In this document: one piece after another, positions 26,876 through 35,312 of the stretch
How the letters are laid out: every line of letters begins with the position of its first letter
Position numbering within the stretch: position 1 is the first letter of the stretch
Assembly: GCA_035710745.1 (NCBI GenBank)
Contig: DASTCX010000018.1
Coordinates: forward strand, 228,754 to 292,753
Origin: Candidatus Eremiobacteraceae bacterium
GTDB lineage: Bacteria; Vulcanimicrobiota; Vulcanimicrobiia; Eremiobacterales; Eremiobacteraceae
Reading direction: 5' to 3'
DNA length: 64,000 bases
Program-made: the position numbers and the translations under genes
The notes under the pieces: model-generated
What the model was told of the DNA's origin: nothing
Databases searched by the model: none
Seen by the model: only the letters and a program-made list of their open reading frames with translations

Positions 26876-27781
26876 ATGAGCCAGCCGCTCGATCCCGCGG
26901 CCGCCGTAAGGTACGGCGAATTCGTCATCGACGCGTACGCGATGTATCAGGGGAATCAATCAAGCCTGACTCCCGCGCCGATCGTGCCTGCTGGCTGGGC
27001 GCTCGTCGCCTGGATCCAAATGTCCGATTTCGTGCTGTTCAATTCGACGCCGAAATTTTACGGCTACATCGCGCGCAACGCGAACAGTCCCGATCAGCAC
27101 CTCATCGTGATCCGCGGCACCGTCGGCTGGGTCGAATGGATAGACGACTGTTCGATTCTCAAGGTTCCTTTCGCGCAGGCGCCGGGCGCGGGCCGAGTCG
27201 CCTACGGATTCGACAAGATCTACTCGACCATGAACGTAGTGCCGAAGACGTCGACGCTCGCCAAGACCCTCGCCGTGTCGCCGTCTCAAACCTTGACCGG
27301 CTCCTTCGGCGAGCAGGTCGACCAGCTCGTGGCCGCGCGTCCGCGAAGCGCTGCTCTCCCTCCCGACGCAGTCGAGCCGCCACCCTCGCTCGTCGTCACG
27401 GGTCACAGCCTCGGCGCCGCCCTGTGCACGCTCTACGTCATGGAGCACGCCGCGAAGAAACAGGCCGGCGCGCCGACGATCTGCACGTTCGCGTCGCCGC
27501 GCGTCGGCGACTCCGTCTTCGTCGCCGCGTTCAATGCGCTCGCTTTGACCTCGTGGAGAATCGTCAACGTCCAAGATTTGGTCCCAGGCCTGCCTCCTCC
27601 GCTCCTGGGCTATGCGCACGTCGACTGCGAGACGGCCAAAGATTCTAACGGGCTGGTGCAGTGGACTCCGACGTGCTGGCACGTGATGGAAACCTACCTG
27701 GCCCTCCTGGACGGTTCCCTGAAGCCCGGCTCCGATTGCGCGCTCAGCGCTCAAGATCTCGCATCGGTTCGGTCGCAATAG
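26876..27781 (+). CDS. Class 3 lipase
   Basis: 301 aa from the ATG at 26876, with GGAGG 5 nt upstream. An alpha/beta hydrolase: LIVIRGTVGWVEWIDD marks the oxyanion strand and VVTGHSLGAAL carries the nucleophile S178. FASPRVGD follows, then D234 (VQDLVPG) and H269 (CWHVMETY) complete the triad. This is the fungal-type lipase_3 (PF01764) layout. No signal peptide. It is the third gene of the protease-phosphoesterase-lipase operon, 44 nt after the previous stop. Confidence 0.9.
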   Translation: MSQPLDPAAAVRYGEFVIDAYAMYQGNQSSLTPAPIVPAGWALVAWIQMSDFVLFNSTPKFYGYIARNANSPDQHLIVIRGTVGWVEWIDDCSILKVPFAQAPGAGRVAYGFDKIYSTMNVVPKTSTLAKTLAVSPSQTLTGSFGEQVDQLVAARPRSAALPPDAVEPPPSLVVTGHSLGAALCTLYVMEHAAKKQAGAPTICTFASPRVGDSVFVAAFNALALTSWRIVNVQDLVPGLPPPLLGYAHVDCETAKDSNGLVQWTPTCWHVMETYLALLDGSLKPGSDCALSAQDLASVRSQ

Positions 27782-27921
27782 TCAAATGCGCATTTCAAAA
27801 CGTCGGTACTGGTACCGTGAGCAACCTCGAAAGACTTCGCTCCTTTTCGTTCCCGGGAGTCGCCTCGAGGTCTTTTTGCGCGCAATCGCTATGATAGGTC
27901 TACGAAAGTCACTGGCAAACA
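27782..27921. other. Intergenic stretch with palindrome CGGTAC-TG-GTACCG
   Basis: A 14-bp near-perfect palindrome lies at 27804-27817, 23 nt after the lipase stop, without a T-run. TATGAT at 27890-27895 may be the -10 box of the following gene. Confidence 0.3.
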
Positions 27922-29643
27922 ATGCGAAATCGTGTACGTGTGGTTGACGACGTCATCCGGATTGTCTTGCTTGCCTTGGGAGCCTTGATTCTGCTCCTGG
28001 CTACAGTTTCGTATGTTCAGTTCTGTTACCAAGAGATCACGGGATCCGGTCAAGTTATTATCGACCCTCTTTCGGTCGTCAATGACGAGGGAACGCGTAA
28101 CGACACCCTCGGCACAGCTCTTGCACAGATGCTGCAGTCAGACCTCGAATCCCGTGCAAGTGAATTCCAAGCCGCTCAGAAGGAATTGGCGCTGACCGCG
28201 CCGCCAGATTCGCCAGTCGCAACAGGATCCTCGTCCATGCCCTCGCGCGCGGAGGTCGTCGGAAACGTGCGAGGTTGGACTCCCGATGTGCCGCTGAAAA
28301 TGTCCCTCCTCAGAAGGATCAACACCGGCCTACTCCAGCCCATAGACATGAAGCTCTCGGTCGCGGGCATGGACGTCGGCGGAATCTTGCCCTGGCTCCA
28401 GAGGTTACTGACCAGCAGGCGTACCTTGCATTTTACTCTTTATTCGCACGCGGACGAAACGGAGGTCTTCGGTTCAATCGCTGCGTTAGGAGTCGACGGT
28501 CCAGGGATTAGGCTTCTCGTACACGGCGAAGACGGAAAAGCCCCTTCATCGAGAGTCGTTGTGGATCGACTGGCTTATGAGATTTTTCGACAGAAGCTAG
28601 CGAGCGATGCACCCACGGGAAAGGTCGATCTGCTGAAGCCAGAGGAGTTTGTCAGCCTGGCCAGCGCGATCGTCAAAGCCGGAGACGCAAACCGAGAGTC
28701 TGTCGGCGGACGTCCAGTGAAAGATGATTTCCTCGAAATACTTCCTGATGTCACAAAGCTTTGTGACGCGGTCCCGAGATGGACGGAACTTGCGTACTTT
28801 GCGGGCTGGATTGCCGACAAGGGCTCCGACCCCGGTACGGCCATACAGTTCTATAAACAGGTCCTCAGTCAAACCGATGCCGTGCAGAGTCCCGACCTTT
28901 ACAAGTACCTCAGTTCCCATGTCGCGGAGCTTGAAGCGGCCGTTGCCCCAAGTGGATCGGCGGTTCCCGAGAAGGCAAACTGGTCGGTTGACTATACACC
29001 CTATGTGCGAGAGATTCGCGACAGCGGACAGGAGGGAAGCGTCGTAGGCCAGGCTTTGGCGACCGCGATGGAAATGCAAATCAAACGAAGTCTTCATAAG
29101 GACGTCGAAATAAGCCCGCGCTACATCTACTACGCAGCGAGGCTGGTTGAGGGTACCGTAAATCTGGATAGCGGGGCGCGGATCGCGGATGCCGTCGATG
29201 CACTTGCAAAGCAGGGAGCAGTCGAAGAAGCCGTATGGCCCTACAAGGCAGGAGAGTACGCGGCAACTCCTCCGGACGCCGTCAGCACCGCCGCAAGATG
29301 GCGGCTCATCCAACCTAAGTCCCTGAAGGGACTGGACGCAATCATAAAGGCCTTGAGAGACGACGGTCCCGTGGTCGTGGGCATCGCGATGTACCAGGAA
29401 AGCATGTCGGCCCAAGCCGCCAAGACCGGAGTAATCCCGCTCCCTCAAAAGTCCTCATCCGCGATCGGCGGTCACGCGATTGTGCTCGTCGCATACGATG
29501 ATCAAAGGAAGGAATTCAAGTTCGTCAACGATTGGGGACAGAGCTGGGGCGACAAAGGTTACGGGTATCTATCCGAGGACTACATCCAAGAGTATTCGTC
29601 CGATGCCTGGATCTTCAAGCATGTAGTGCGGCAATCCACGTAG
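27922..29643 (+). CDS. Membrane-anchored papain-like pseudoprotease
   Basis: 573 aa. One N-terminal membrane helix (about 11-34, IRIVLLALGALILLLATVSY) is followed by a region of about 300 residues with tetratricopeptide-like helices near 285-340. A C-terminal papain-like domain starts near 360. There the active-site motif reads SGQEGSVVGQA: Q370 is kept but the nucleophile position is V374 instead of Cys. H518 (AIGGHAIVLVAYDD) and N536 (VNDWGQSWG) remain. The protein should therefore be catalytically dead and may be a scaffold, inhibitor or regulator of the active paralogues. This base use is less GC-rich than the neighbouring hydrolase genes. Confidence 0.8.
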   Translation: MRNRVRVVDDVIRIVLLALGALILLLATVSYVQFCYQEITGSGQVIIDPLSVVNDEGTRNDTLGTALAQMLQSDLESRASEFQAAQKELALTAPPDSPVATGSSSMPSRAEVVGNVRGWTPDVPLKMSLLRRINTGLLQPIDMKLSVAGMDVGGILPWLQRLLTSRRTLHFTLYSHADETEVFGSIAALGVDGPGIRLLVHGEDGKAPSSRVVVDRLAYEIFRQKLASDAPTGKVDLLKPEEFVSLASAIVKAGDANRESVGGRPVKDDFLEILPDVTKLCDAVPRWTELAYFAGWIADKGSDPGTAIQFYKQVLSQTDAVQSPDLYKYLSSHVAELEAAVAPSGSAVPEKANWSVDYTPYVREIRDSGQEGSVVGQALATAMEMQIKRSLHKDVEISPRYIYYAARLVEGTVNLDSGARIADAVDALAKQGAVEEAVWPYKAGEYAATPPDAVSTAARWRLIQPKSLKGLDAIIKALRDDGPVVVGIAMYQESMSAQAAKTGVIPLPQKSSSAIGGHAIVLVAYDDQRKEFKFVNDWGQSWGDKGYGYLSEDYIQEYSSDAWIFKHVVRQST

Positions 29644-29720
29644 TCTACGCCTGGTTCGAACGAATGACCCGTAAGCCGGCGAGCCCGACGTCGACGCCAG
29701 GCGCTCCGCGAGCGGGCGCT

Positions 29721-30125
29721 TCAGTCGGACGGAAACCGTCCGTAGCCGCTCGCGTCGTCGCGAACGCACCGCTTGAGGATCGGATCGCAGCGGAAGCCCG
29801 GCTTGCAGCCGCCCGTGACCGCGTAGCACGTGCAGCAAGGCTTTCCGTCCTTGCCGATGACCCCGAAGCCGCGGCACGGCTTGTCCGCGATGCGCGTGCC
29901 GTGAAGCCCGTTCTTGTAGTTCGGCGCGCACGAGCCGCGGCTCGGCACGGGAGTGGCTCTCCGCAGCATCGGACCGGCCGACGCAAGCCTCGCGAACGTA
30001 GGAACGCCCTTCGACACCGCGTCTATCTGCGGTCCCTTGGCGCTTTGCGCGTGCTGCGCGCAACTTCCAAGCGCGATCGAAGCCGCAATCATGAGCGCGG
30101 TCTTGGCCGCTCGAATGTCCATCAT
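29721..30125 (-). CDS. Small Cys-rich lipoprotein
   Basis: 134 aa. The signal peptide ends in the lipobox ALGSC (Cys22). The C-terminal half has about eight cysteines (GSCAPNYKNG, PCRGFG, PCCTCYAVTGGC, RCDPILKRC), suggesting a disulfide-knotted fold of the EGF/knottin size class. Function unknown. It follows the 509-aa lipoprotein on the same strand by 19 nt, so the two are probably co-transcribed. Confidence 0.7.
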   Translation of the reverse strand: MMDIRAAKTALMIAASIALGSCAQHAQSAKGPQIDAVSKGVPTFARLASAGPMLRRATPVPSRGSCAPNYKNGLHGTRIADKPCRGFGVIGKDGKPCCTCYAVTGGCKPGFRCDPILKRCVRDDASGYGRFPSD

Positions 30126-30144
30126 GCACCTCCGCGTCGACGGA

Positions 30145-31674
30145 TCAATAGGTATAGGACGATTCTTGCAGGTGCTGCGCGTCGGCGGTGAAGCCCCAAC
30201 GCTCGGTGCAGCCCGCCGACGAATCGGTCAGGAATCGCATCCACACGCCCCTCGTCTGATTGAACCCCGCCAGGATGAACGCGTCGTAATCCCCCCAGTA
30301 GCCCCGCTCGTCCGAACAGACCGGCGCGTTCTGGATGATGTCTATCGGGAAAATGAAGGCGTTGCCGTTCGCCAAGTACCCGAGCGTGGTTCGCGAAACG
30401 TTGGTCGAACTCTCCGAGCCCCAGTGATAGTCCCATGACGCCTGCCACGTCGGCGCAAAACCGATCGTCCCCACGAATGCGGTCACGTCCGGATCGTAGA
30501 CGTCGATGGCGGAGTTTCCAGGCCCCTGTCCTTGGAACTTCCAACCGGGAACGTCGTTGCAGGACGACAAATCGGCGCTGCACGCGGTCGCTTCCACATA
30601 GAGATGACCGGTCGAGTCGTAGGTCGTGTACAGAAGTCGAATCGCGTCGTCGCCGCCGGGCGACGAGGATCCGATGTCGTAGCCGAACTGCTGCGCCGTC
30701 CTCACGGTGAGTTCCGAGCCGAGGAGCGTCGTACCGAAGCGGACATCAGGATAGAGCGCCGATACGCCGCTGACCCTCACGGGGTTCGCATTCCATGACC
30801 CGTTGACGTAACGGTTCATGTAGACGTAGTACAGCTGGTTGCCGTTCGGGTCCGTCCCCCCGACTTCTTGGGCGGCGACGTACAACGCGCCGTCCGGACC
30901 CGGGCGCAACAGCGGATGCGACGCGGCCACGAGGTTCGGAAACGGCGCGGGCAACATCTGAAACGACCCGTTCTCGTTCGGGCTTCGCCACACGTCGATC
31001 TGTCCGGTCGCCACGTCGGTGTACGAGGCGTATACGGCGCCTTCGGAATCGGATGCCATGCTGCCGCCGTCGTAGAAGTTGCCGAGCGGGGAATCCGGCA
31101 CGTCCGGGACGTTCGTCTTGTTCGTCAGGCATTGATAGTTCGCGAACGTCTTGCCTCCGTCCACCGACTTCGCCAGGCAAGCGCCGCCGATGTACGATTC
31201 CCGCCCGTCGCCGTAGTAGAAGTAGCCGCGTATGCCGCCTTTGGGAAACTTGGCGCGCGGTACCGCGAGGTTCGACATGAAGACCACGCTGTATCGTGCG
31301 CGCGACGTCGTGACCGCCGGATCCCCCCACAGCACGGACCACTGGGACGGCGGCGCGACCTTGCCGCCGTAGCTCCAGCTGCCTCCCTGATCGTCGGAGT
31401 ACGACCAGCCCATGAGCGACGCGCCTCGGTGGACCGTTCTGTCCGACGACGTATACGCGATATATTGTTGCTCGTTCGTCTCGTCGTTGTACGCGACGAC
31501 GATCCGCGCGGTCTTTCCGTCGTAGGCGACCGTGGCATCCGTCTCGGTCTGCGTCCCCGCGGCGGTCTCTTTCGTACCGGTCACTTTGCCGCCCGTCGAA
31601 CAGGCCGCCAATACCAGCACGAGGACTCCGACGATCGCGCTCGATAGGATTGAGCTGCGGTTCAAACCATGCAT
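30145..31674 (-). CDS. Lipoprotein with BNR/sialidase-like propeller
   Basis: 509 aa with GGAGGG 6 nt before the ATG. The lipobox LAAC lies at about residue 25. The protein has sialidase-type Asp-box-like turns (SYSDDQGGSWSYGG, SVDGGKTFAN) and strands typical of a six-blade propeller. It has no sialidase Arg triad that I can place, so exo-sialidase activity is uncertain. Such proteins often bind or process surface glycans. The next gene downstream is the Cys-rich lipoprotein. Confidence 0.75.
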   Translation of the reverse strand: MHGLNRSSILSSAIVGVLVLVLAACSTGGKVTGTKETAAGTQTETDATVAYDGKTARIVVAYNDETNEQQYIAYTSSDRTVHRGASLMGWSYSDDQGGSWSYGGKVAPPSQWSVLWGDPAVTTSRARYSVVFMSNLAVPRAKFPKGGIRGYFYYGDGRESYIGGACLAKSVDGGKTFANYQCLTNKTNVPDVPDSPLGNFYDGGSMASDSEGAVYASYTDVATGQIDVWRSPNENGSFQMLPAPFPNLVAASHPLLRPGPDGALYVAAQEVGGTDPNGNQLYYVYMNRYVNGSWNANPVRVSGVSALYPDVRFGTTLLGSELTVRTAQQFGYDIGSSSPGGDDAIRLLYTTYDSTGHLYVEATACSADLSSCNDVPGWKFQGQGPGNSAIDVYDPDVTAFVGTIGFAPTWQASWDYHWGSESSTNVSRTTLGYLANGNAFIFPIDIIQNAPVCSDERGYWGDYDAFILAGFNQTRGVWMRFLTDSSAGCTERWGFTADAQHLQESSYTY

Positions 31675-31799
31675 TCGACGCCCTCCGATTGGCTCGCTTG
31701 TTCACGCCGTGCGGCCGATTGCTCGATTCGCGCCCCGTCGAAGCGTCGAGGGCGCGGCGCGATGCCGTCACGTCGGCGACGTTTCGCCGCGAGCCGACT

Positions 31800-32609
31800 C
31801 TACGAGACGCGCCGTATCGTCCAGAAATCGTCGGAGAGGTCGGCCTCGGTCAGGTACGGGTACGGGAACGTGAAGTATCCTTTCATGCCCCACGTGTCCG
31901 CCCACGAGTTTCGGATGATGAACGTCTGGCTTGCGTCGTCGTAGCCGACCGCCATGACGGCGTGTCCGCCCTCGACCTTCTCGCCCGGTTTCGGCAACGA
32001 ACCGACGCCGGACGCCGCCATCGCCGGCGACATGAAGCGCTCGTAAACGGTGAAGCCGAAGACGAACGGAAATCCCGCCGCAAGGCATCCCTTCATTTGC
32101 GACAACGTTTGGGCGACGCGCATGTATGCGATCGCGCGCGTCTTCAACGCGTCGGCGTAGGCGGCGGGCGACGGCTTGTGGGTGAAATCGCCTATGACGT
32201 AGGGGCAGTCGGCTTCGGGCGGCGCCCCTAGCTTCGCCACGGACTTGACGCCGTCGCGAATCTGCGCTCCGCTGTCAGACCCGATCGTCCCTTCGATCGC
32301 CCGTTCGTTGTAGTAGATGAACAAGCGCGACGGCACGGGCGTCTTCGGATTGGCGGCGAGTTCGTCGAATTGCAATGCAGCGGCTATCGCGTTCGCGGTG
32401 CAACTGCCGAGTTGGCCCTGATCGTAGACCGGAGGGCACTTCGATCTCAAGTCGACCCTCGGCGGCAACGCGGCAAGCGTCTCCGGTGCGGCCGCGAACA
32501 TGACGTCGCGACTGTCGGGAAGGTCGCGGACCCAACCGAGCCGCTTGTCCGTCTTGACGTGGAGCGGATCGTTCGGTACGAGGTTCGGACGCGGGGCAAC
32601 GGTCGCCAT
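31800..32609 (-). CDS. Papain-like (C1A) cysteine protease, second copy
   Basis: 269 aa with GGAGG 7 nt before the ATG. The full catalytic set is present: VYDQGQLGSCTANAI (Q66, C70), GGHAVMAVGYDD (H216), IRNSWADTWG (N234). It is closely related along its length to the 24702-25481 protease (identical stretch PPVYDQGQLGSCTANAI). No signal peptide. Its promoter has been split: the activator-type palindrome is now on the far side of the IS5-type element (34752-34774) and the -10 box TAGAAT straddles the insertion site near 32830-32836. Confidence 0.92.
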   Translation of the reverse strand: MATVAPRPNLVPNDPLHVKTDKRLGWVRDLPDSRDVMFAAAPETLAALPPRVDLRSKCPPVYDQGQLGSCTANAIAAALQFDELAANPKTPVPSRLFIYYNERAIEGTIGSDSGAQIRDGVKSVAKLGAPPEADCPYVIGDFTHKPSPAAYADALKTRAIAYMRVAQTLSQMKGCLAAGFPFVFGFTVYERFMSPAMAASGVGSLPKPGEKVEGGHAVMAVGYDDASQTFIIRNSWADTWGMKGYFTFPYPYLTEADLSDDFWTIRRVS

Positions 32610-32837
32610 GGCCTTTCCTCCGAATCAAATATGCTTGCGCGTCGACGATCGCGCGCGAGCCGAACCCGCCGACGAGGCGTTTCGCGCGGGCGCCGCGCCG
32701 ATCGCCCGCTCGCGAGACCGGAAGCTGGGCCGCCGATCCGCGACTCGAGCGCATCGTCGCCGACGCTTGGTCGGCGCCAACCGGAGAACGCGCGCGAGGT
32801 CGGCCACTCTGTCGTCGGCCAACCTCGTCAATTCTAG

Positions 32838-32860
32838 GGATGCTCTGATCAATCAGACGA
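32838..32860. repeat. Left terminal inverted repeat of the IS5-type element
   Basis: 23 bp, identical to the reverse complement of 34706-34728. The CTAG duplication at 32834-32837 abuts it on the outside. Confidence 0.9.
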
Positions 32861-32946
32861 AAAAGTTGGTTTTTCAGGAGTAACGACCGAAGTGAGCGTG
32901 GGGATCCGGTCGGTTTGGGAAGGCTCGCGATGCGTCCTGGTACGGT

Positions 32947-33294
32947 TCAGGAGCCGATCAGGTCGTTGATTTTCGCGACGACCTTGTCGACGACGAGGTT
33001 CGGCACGCGCGATTTCCGGGCGGCCTTGCGCGCCTGCCAATCGAGCGACGAGACCTGATCGACCTGCACGACGCCGACGACGCCGGGCGCGCCGCGCACC
33101 TCGACCTCGAACGGATATCCCTTGACGCGGCTCGTGATCGGGCAGCACACGCACAGGCCGACGAGGGCGTTGTATTCCGCGTCGGACAAGACGAGGGCGG
33201 GCCGACGGCCCGCCTGTTCCCTGCCTGACTGCGGATCGAAGTCGATGTCGATGACGTCTCCGCGCTCGGGCACATATCGCTGCCCGGCTCTCAC
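32947..33294 (-). CDS. mazF: MazF/PemK-like endoribonuclease toxin
   Basis: 115 aa from a GTG at 33294 that overlaps the antitoxin stop by 4 nt. The MazF-type opening RGDVIDIDFDPQSGREQAGRRPALVLS has the conserved G-D-V...D-F-x-P-x-x-G-x-E-x-x-x-x-R-P pattern. The later CVCCPITSRVKGYPFEV matches the T-S strand. MazF toxins cut mRNA at short motifs. As cargo of an IS it probably favours retention of the element (inference). Confidence 0.9.
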   Translation of the reverse strand: MRAGQRYVPERGDVIDIDFDPQSGREQAGRRPALVLSDAEYNALVGLCVCCPITSRVKGYPFEVEVRGAPGVVGVVQVDQVSSLDWQARKAARKSRVPNLVVDKVVAKINDLIGS

Positions 33295-33536
33295 CACGCT
33301 TCGCGTCCGACGCGCTTGCCGAACGGCTCTTTCTCGTCGGGCATGTTCTCCGGCGTGATCATCGCGAGCATCTTCCGCAAGCGCGCGCGGCGGCCGGAAT
33401 TGGGGGTGATGACGAGCAGTCCGTCCTCGACCGCCAGGTCGACGCGCGAGTCTTCCTTGATCCCGAGATCCTCGGACAGAGCCTTGGGGATTCGCACCGC
33501 CAGGCTGTTGCCCCAGGTCTGCACCGTCGATTTCAT
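33291..33536 (-). CDS. mazE: MazE/AbrB-like antitoxin
   Basis: 81 aa from the ATG at 33536, with a GGAGGGAG SD. The start MKSTVQTWGNSLAVRIPKAL is the classic swapped-hairpin AbrB/MazE DNA-binding motif (G-N-S-x-x-x-R-I-P). The acidic tail (ENMPDEKEPF) would bind the toxin. Located upstream of and overlapping mazF, in the usual antitoxin-first order, so it should also repress the pair. Confidence 0.9.
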   Translation of the reverse strand: MKSTVQTWGNSLAVRIPKALSEDLGIKEDSRVDLAVEDGLLVITPNSGRRARLRKMLAMITPENMPDEKEPFGKRVGREAW

Positions 33537-33652
33537 TGTGACTCCCTCCGTATCTACATTGACGATACCAGAAGGCCACACCGCCCGTCAAGCCGTCCGC
33601 GCCGCGAGCCGGGACGTTGGCCTGGGATCGCCGTTTCTGTGATAGGCGGCTC

Positions 33653-34594
33653 ATGACAAACGAGCCGCGATTCGCCAAGACCACGCGCCGCGCGCGCTTT
33701 CTCGCCGAAATGGATCATGTGATCCCTTGGGAGCGGATTTGCAGGATCGTCCGGCGCCATTATCCGTCCGGCACCGGCGCCGGCCGGCCGCCGATCGGCC
33801 TCGAGCGCATGTTGCGGGTCTACTTCCTGCAGCACTGGTACGACCTGAGCGATCCGGCGGTCGAGGAGGCGCTCCACGACATCCCGGCGTTGCGCGCGTT
33901 CGTCGGCATCGATCTCGAGCGCGAGCGCGTGCCGGACGAGACGACGGTCTGCAAGTTTCGTCATCTCCTGGAAAGGCACCGGCTCGGCGAACGCATCTTC
34001 AAGGCGGTGAACTCGCATCTGTCGCGCGCCGGACTGAAGGTCGGCAACGGCACGATCGTCGACGCGACGATCATCCACGCGCCGAGTTCGACCAAGAACA
34101 AGGACAAGACGCGCGACCCCGAGATGCATCAGACGAAAAAGGGCAACCAGTGGTACTTCGGCATGAAGGCGCACGTCGGCGTCGACAGCAAGACCGGACT
34201 GGTCCACTCGGTCGTCGCGACGCCGGCGAACGTCCACGACAGCAGGCCGCTGCCGGATCTCCTCCATGGAAATGAGACGCGCGTCTGGGGCGATTCGGCC
34301 TATCAAGGTCAGCGCTCGGCGATCGTCCGGCGCGCGCCGCGCGCCTTGGATTTCACCAACAGGCGCGCCGCACCTAGCCGTCCGCTGAGCGCCGCGCAAA
34401 GGTCAGTCAACAAGACCAAGTCGCGCGTGCGATCGAAAGTCGAGCACGGCTTCAACATCGTCAAACGGCTCTGGGGCTTCGCGAAAGTCCGCTACCGCGG
34501 CATCGCCAAGAACGCGAACCGCCTCTTCGTCGCGTTCGGACTCGCCAATCTCTTCGTCGCGCGCAACAAGCTCTTGCGACTGCAGCGGGGGTAG
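33653..34594 (+). CDS. IS5-family transposase
   Basis: 313 aa from the ATG at 33653. An earlier start at 33617 lacks support. The N-terminal DUF772 domain (about 20-110, PSGTGAGRPPIGLERMLRVY) is followed by a DDE nuclease domain: D137 (IVDATIIHAP), D214 (VWGDSAYQG) and E264 (KVEHGFNIVKRLWG...KVRYRG), as in IS5/IS1182 elements. It appears intact and the element has perfect ends, so it is probably recent. Confidence 0.95.
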   Translation: MTNEPRFAKTTRRARFLAEMDHVIPWERICRIVRRHYPSGTGAGRPPIGLERMLRVYFLQHWYDLSDPAVEEALHDIPALRAFVGIDLERERVPDETTVCKFRHLLERHRLGERIFKAVNSHLSRAGLKVGNGTIVDATIIHAPSSTKNKDKTRDPEMHQTKKGNQWYFGMKAHVGVDSKTGLVHSVVATPANVHDSRPLPDLLHGNETRVWGDSAYQGQRSAIVRRAPRALDFTNRRAAPSRPLSAAQRSVNKTKSRVRSKVEHGFNIVKRLWGFAKVRYRGIAKNANRLFVAFGLANLFVARNKLLRLQRG

Positions 34595-34705
34595 TCCGTC
34601 TCGAATTCGAGTTCAGGTCCTCTCCGGGCGCACCGGCGGCCCTAAAGCGGACGAAAAACATCGGAGGCACGCCACTTCGGCCCATGCTCTTCGGAAATCA
34701 ATTTC

Positions 34706-34728
34706 TCGTCTGATTGATCAGAGCATCC
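34706..34728. repeat. Right terminal inverted repeat of the IS5-type element
   Basis: 23 bp, exact reverse complement of the left end (32838-32860), followed by the second CTAG copy (34729-34732). Confidence 0.9.
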
Positions 34729-34732
34729 CTAG

Positions 34733-34774
34733 GACACGAAAGGGGCGCGATACACCGGGGGATTCACCAGTCTT
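34733..34774 (-). promoter_or_regulatory. LuxR-box-like promoter, site C, split by the IS
   Basis: On the minus strand AGACTGGTGAATCCCCCGGT (from 34774) belongs to the ten-site family. Counting 35 nt from its ACTG reaches the CTAG at the IS junction. If the IS and one CTAG are removed, the next bases read TAGAAT, a good -10 box, at offset 36. The element therefore separates this activator site from the protease gene at 31800-32609. Confidence 0.7.
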
Positions 34775-34878
34775 TGGTTCCTTCGGAGCGTCGCCGATCG
34801 CGGCCACGACTTGACCCGCGGCGGCCGGGCCGCGCATCACCCGCAGCAGACGCGCGCCTCGAGCTACTTTTGTGGGGA

Positions 34879-35031
34879 CTAGCCCGACCGACGCGGCCGC
34901 GGCTTTTCTTCGTAGCGCAGCGTCGATCTCGCGCATCGGGCGATTTCGCACGATCGCCGCTGGCTAAGGCCTTGATTCTGCAGGGCCCTCACCGCTTCTC
35001 TGCGCGCTGAGGGCCCCAGGAGTTTTTTCTT
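34879..35031 (-). pseudogene. Truncated orfB of an IS3-family element
   Basis: About 50 codons of an IS3-type OrfB start (PSARREAVRALQNQGLSQRR, then CEIARCARSTLRYEEKPR) lie in the -1 frame relative to orfA. They are joined at a run AGAAAAAAC that is a typical slippery site for programmed frameshifting. The catalytic DDE domain is missing. The piece between 34775 and 34878 holds no gene. Confidence 0.7.
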
Positions 35032-35312
35032 AGCACTTCCCGCATCGCTTCGTTCTCGGACGTCAAGCGAGAGACGACGCGTCTTAGGGCGGCGTTGTCC
35101 TCCTCCAGTCGACGGACATGAACGATCTCGCCGCCGCTCAGGCCGCGATATCTCCTCCTCCACGCTCCAATCGTGTTCGGGTGCACGCCGTGTCGACGCG
35201 CCGCTTCGACGGCCGTCATCCCGCCAGCGATGTCGGCGAGCACGCTTAATATCTGCTGCTGGGTTCGCCGCGTCTTGATGATTTTTCCATCCGGGAGAAG
35301 AGTGACAATCAC
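34989..35312 (-). CDS. IS3-family transposase OrfA (remnant element)
   Basis: 107 aa from a GTG at 35312. Helix-turn-helix segment GMTAVEAARRHGVHPNTIGA and a C-terminal leucine-zipper-like helix (RLEEDNAALRRVVSRLTSEN) are typical of IS3 OrfA. Since OrfB is cut off after about 50 codons, the element cannot move by itself. Confidence 0.8.
   Translation of the reverse strand: MIVTLLPDGKIIKTRRTQQQILSVLADIAGGMTAVEAARRHGVHPNTIGAWRRRYRGLSGGEIVHVRRLEEDNAALRRVVSRLTSENEAMREVLRKNSWGPQRAEKR

Larger units (their letters stand above)
32838..34728. mobile_element. IS5-type element carrying a MazEF-like module
   Basis: The two ends are perfect inverted repeats, GGATGCTCTGATCAATCAGA plus CGA (23 bp; 32838-32860 and 34706-34728). 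They are flanked on both sides by CTAG (32834-32837 and 34729-34732), the 4-bp target duplication expected for IS5-type elements. Inside are an IS5-family transposase (+) and a divergent antitoxin-toxin pair (-). The element inserted into the -10 box of the promoter for the protease at 31800-32609. Confidence 0.85.

Noticed and set aside
33554..34399. Minus-strand frame of 281 codons opposite the IS5 transposase
   Set aside because: Antisense shadow of a conserved DDE gene; Arg-rich and without domain.
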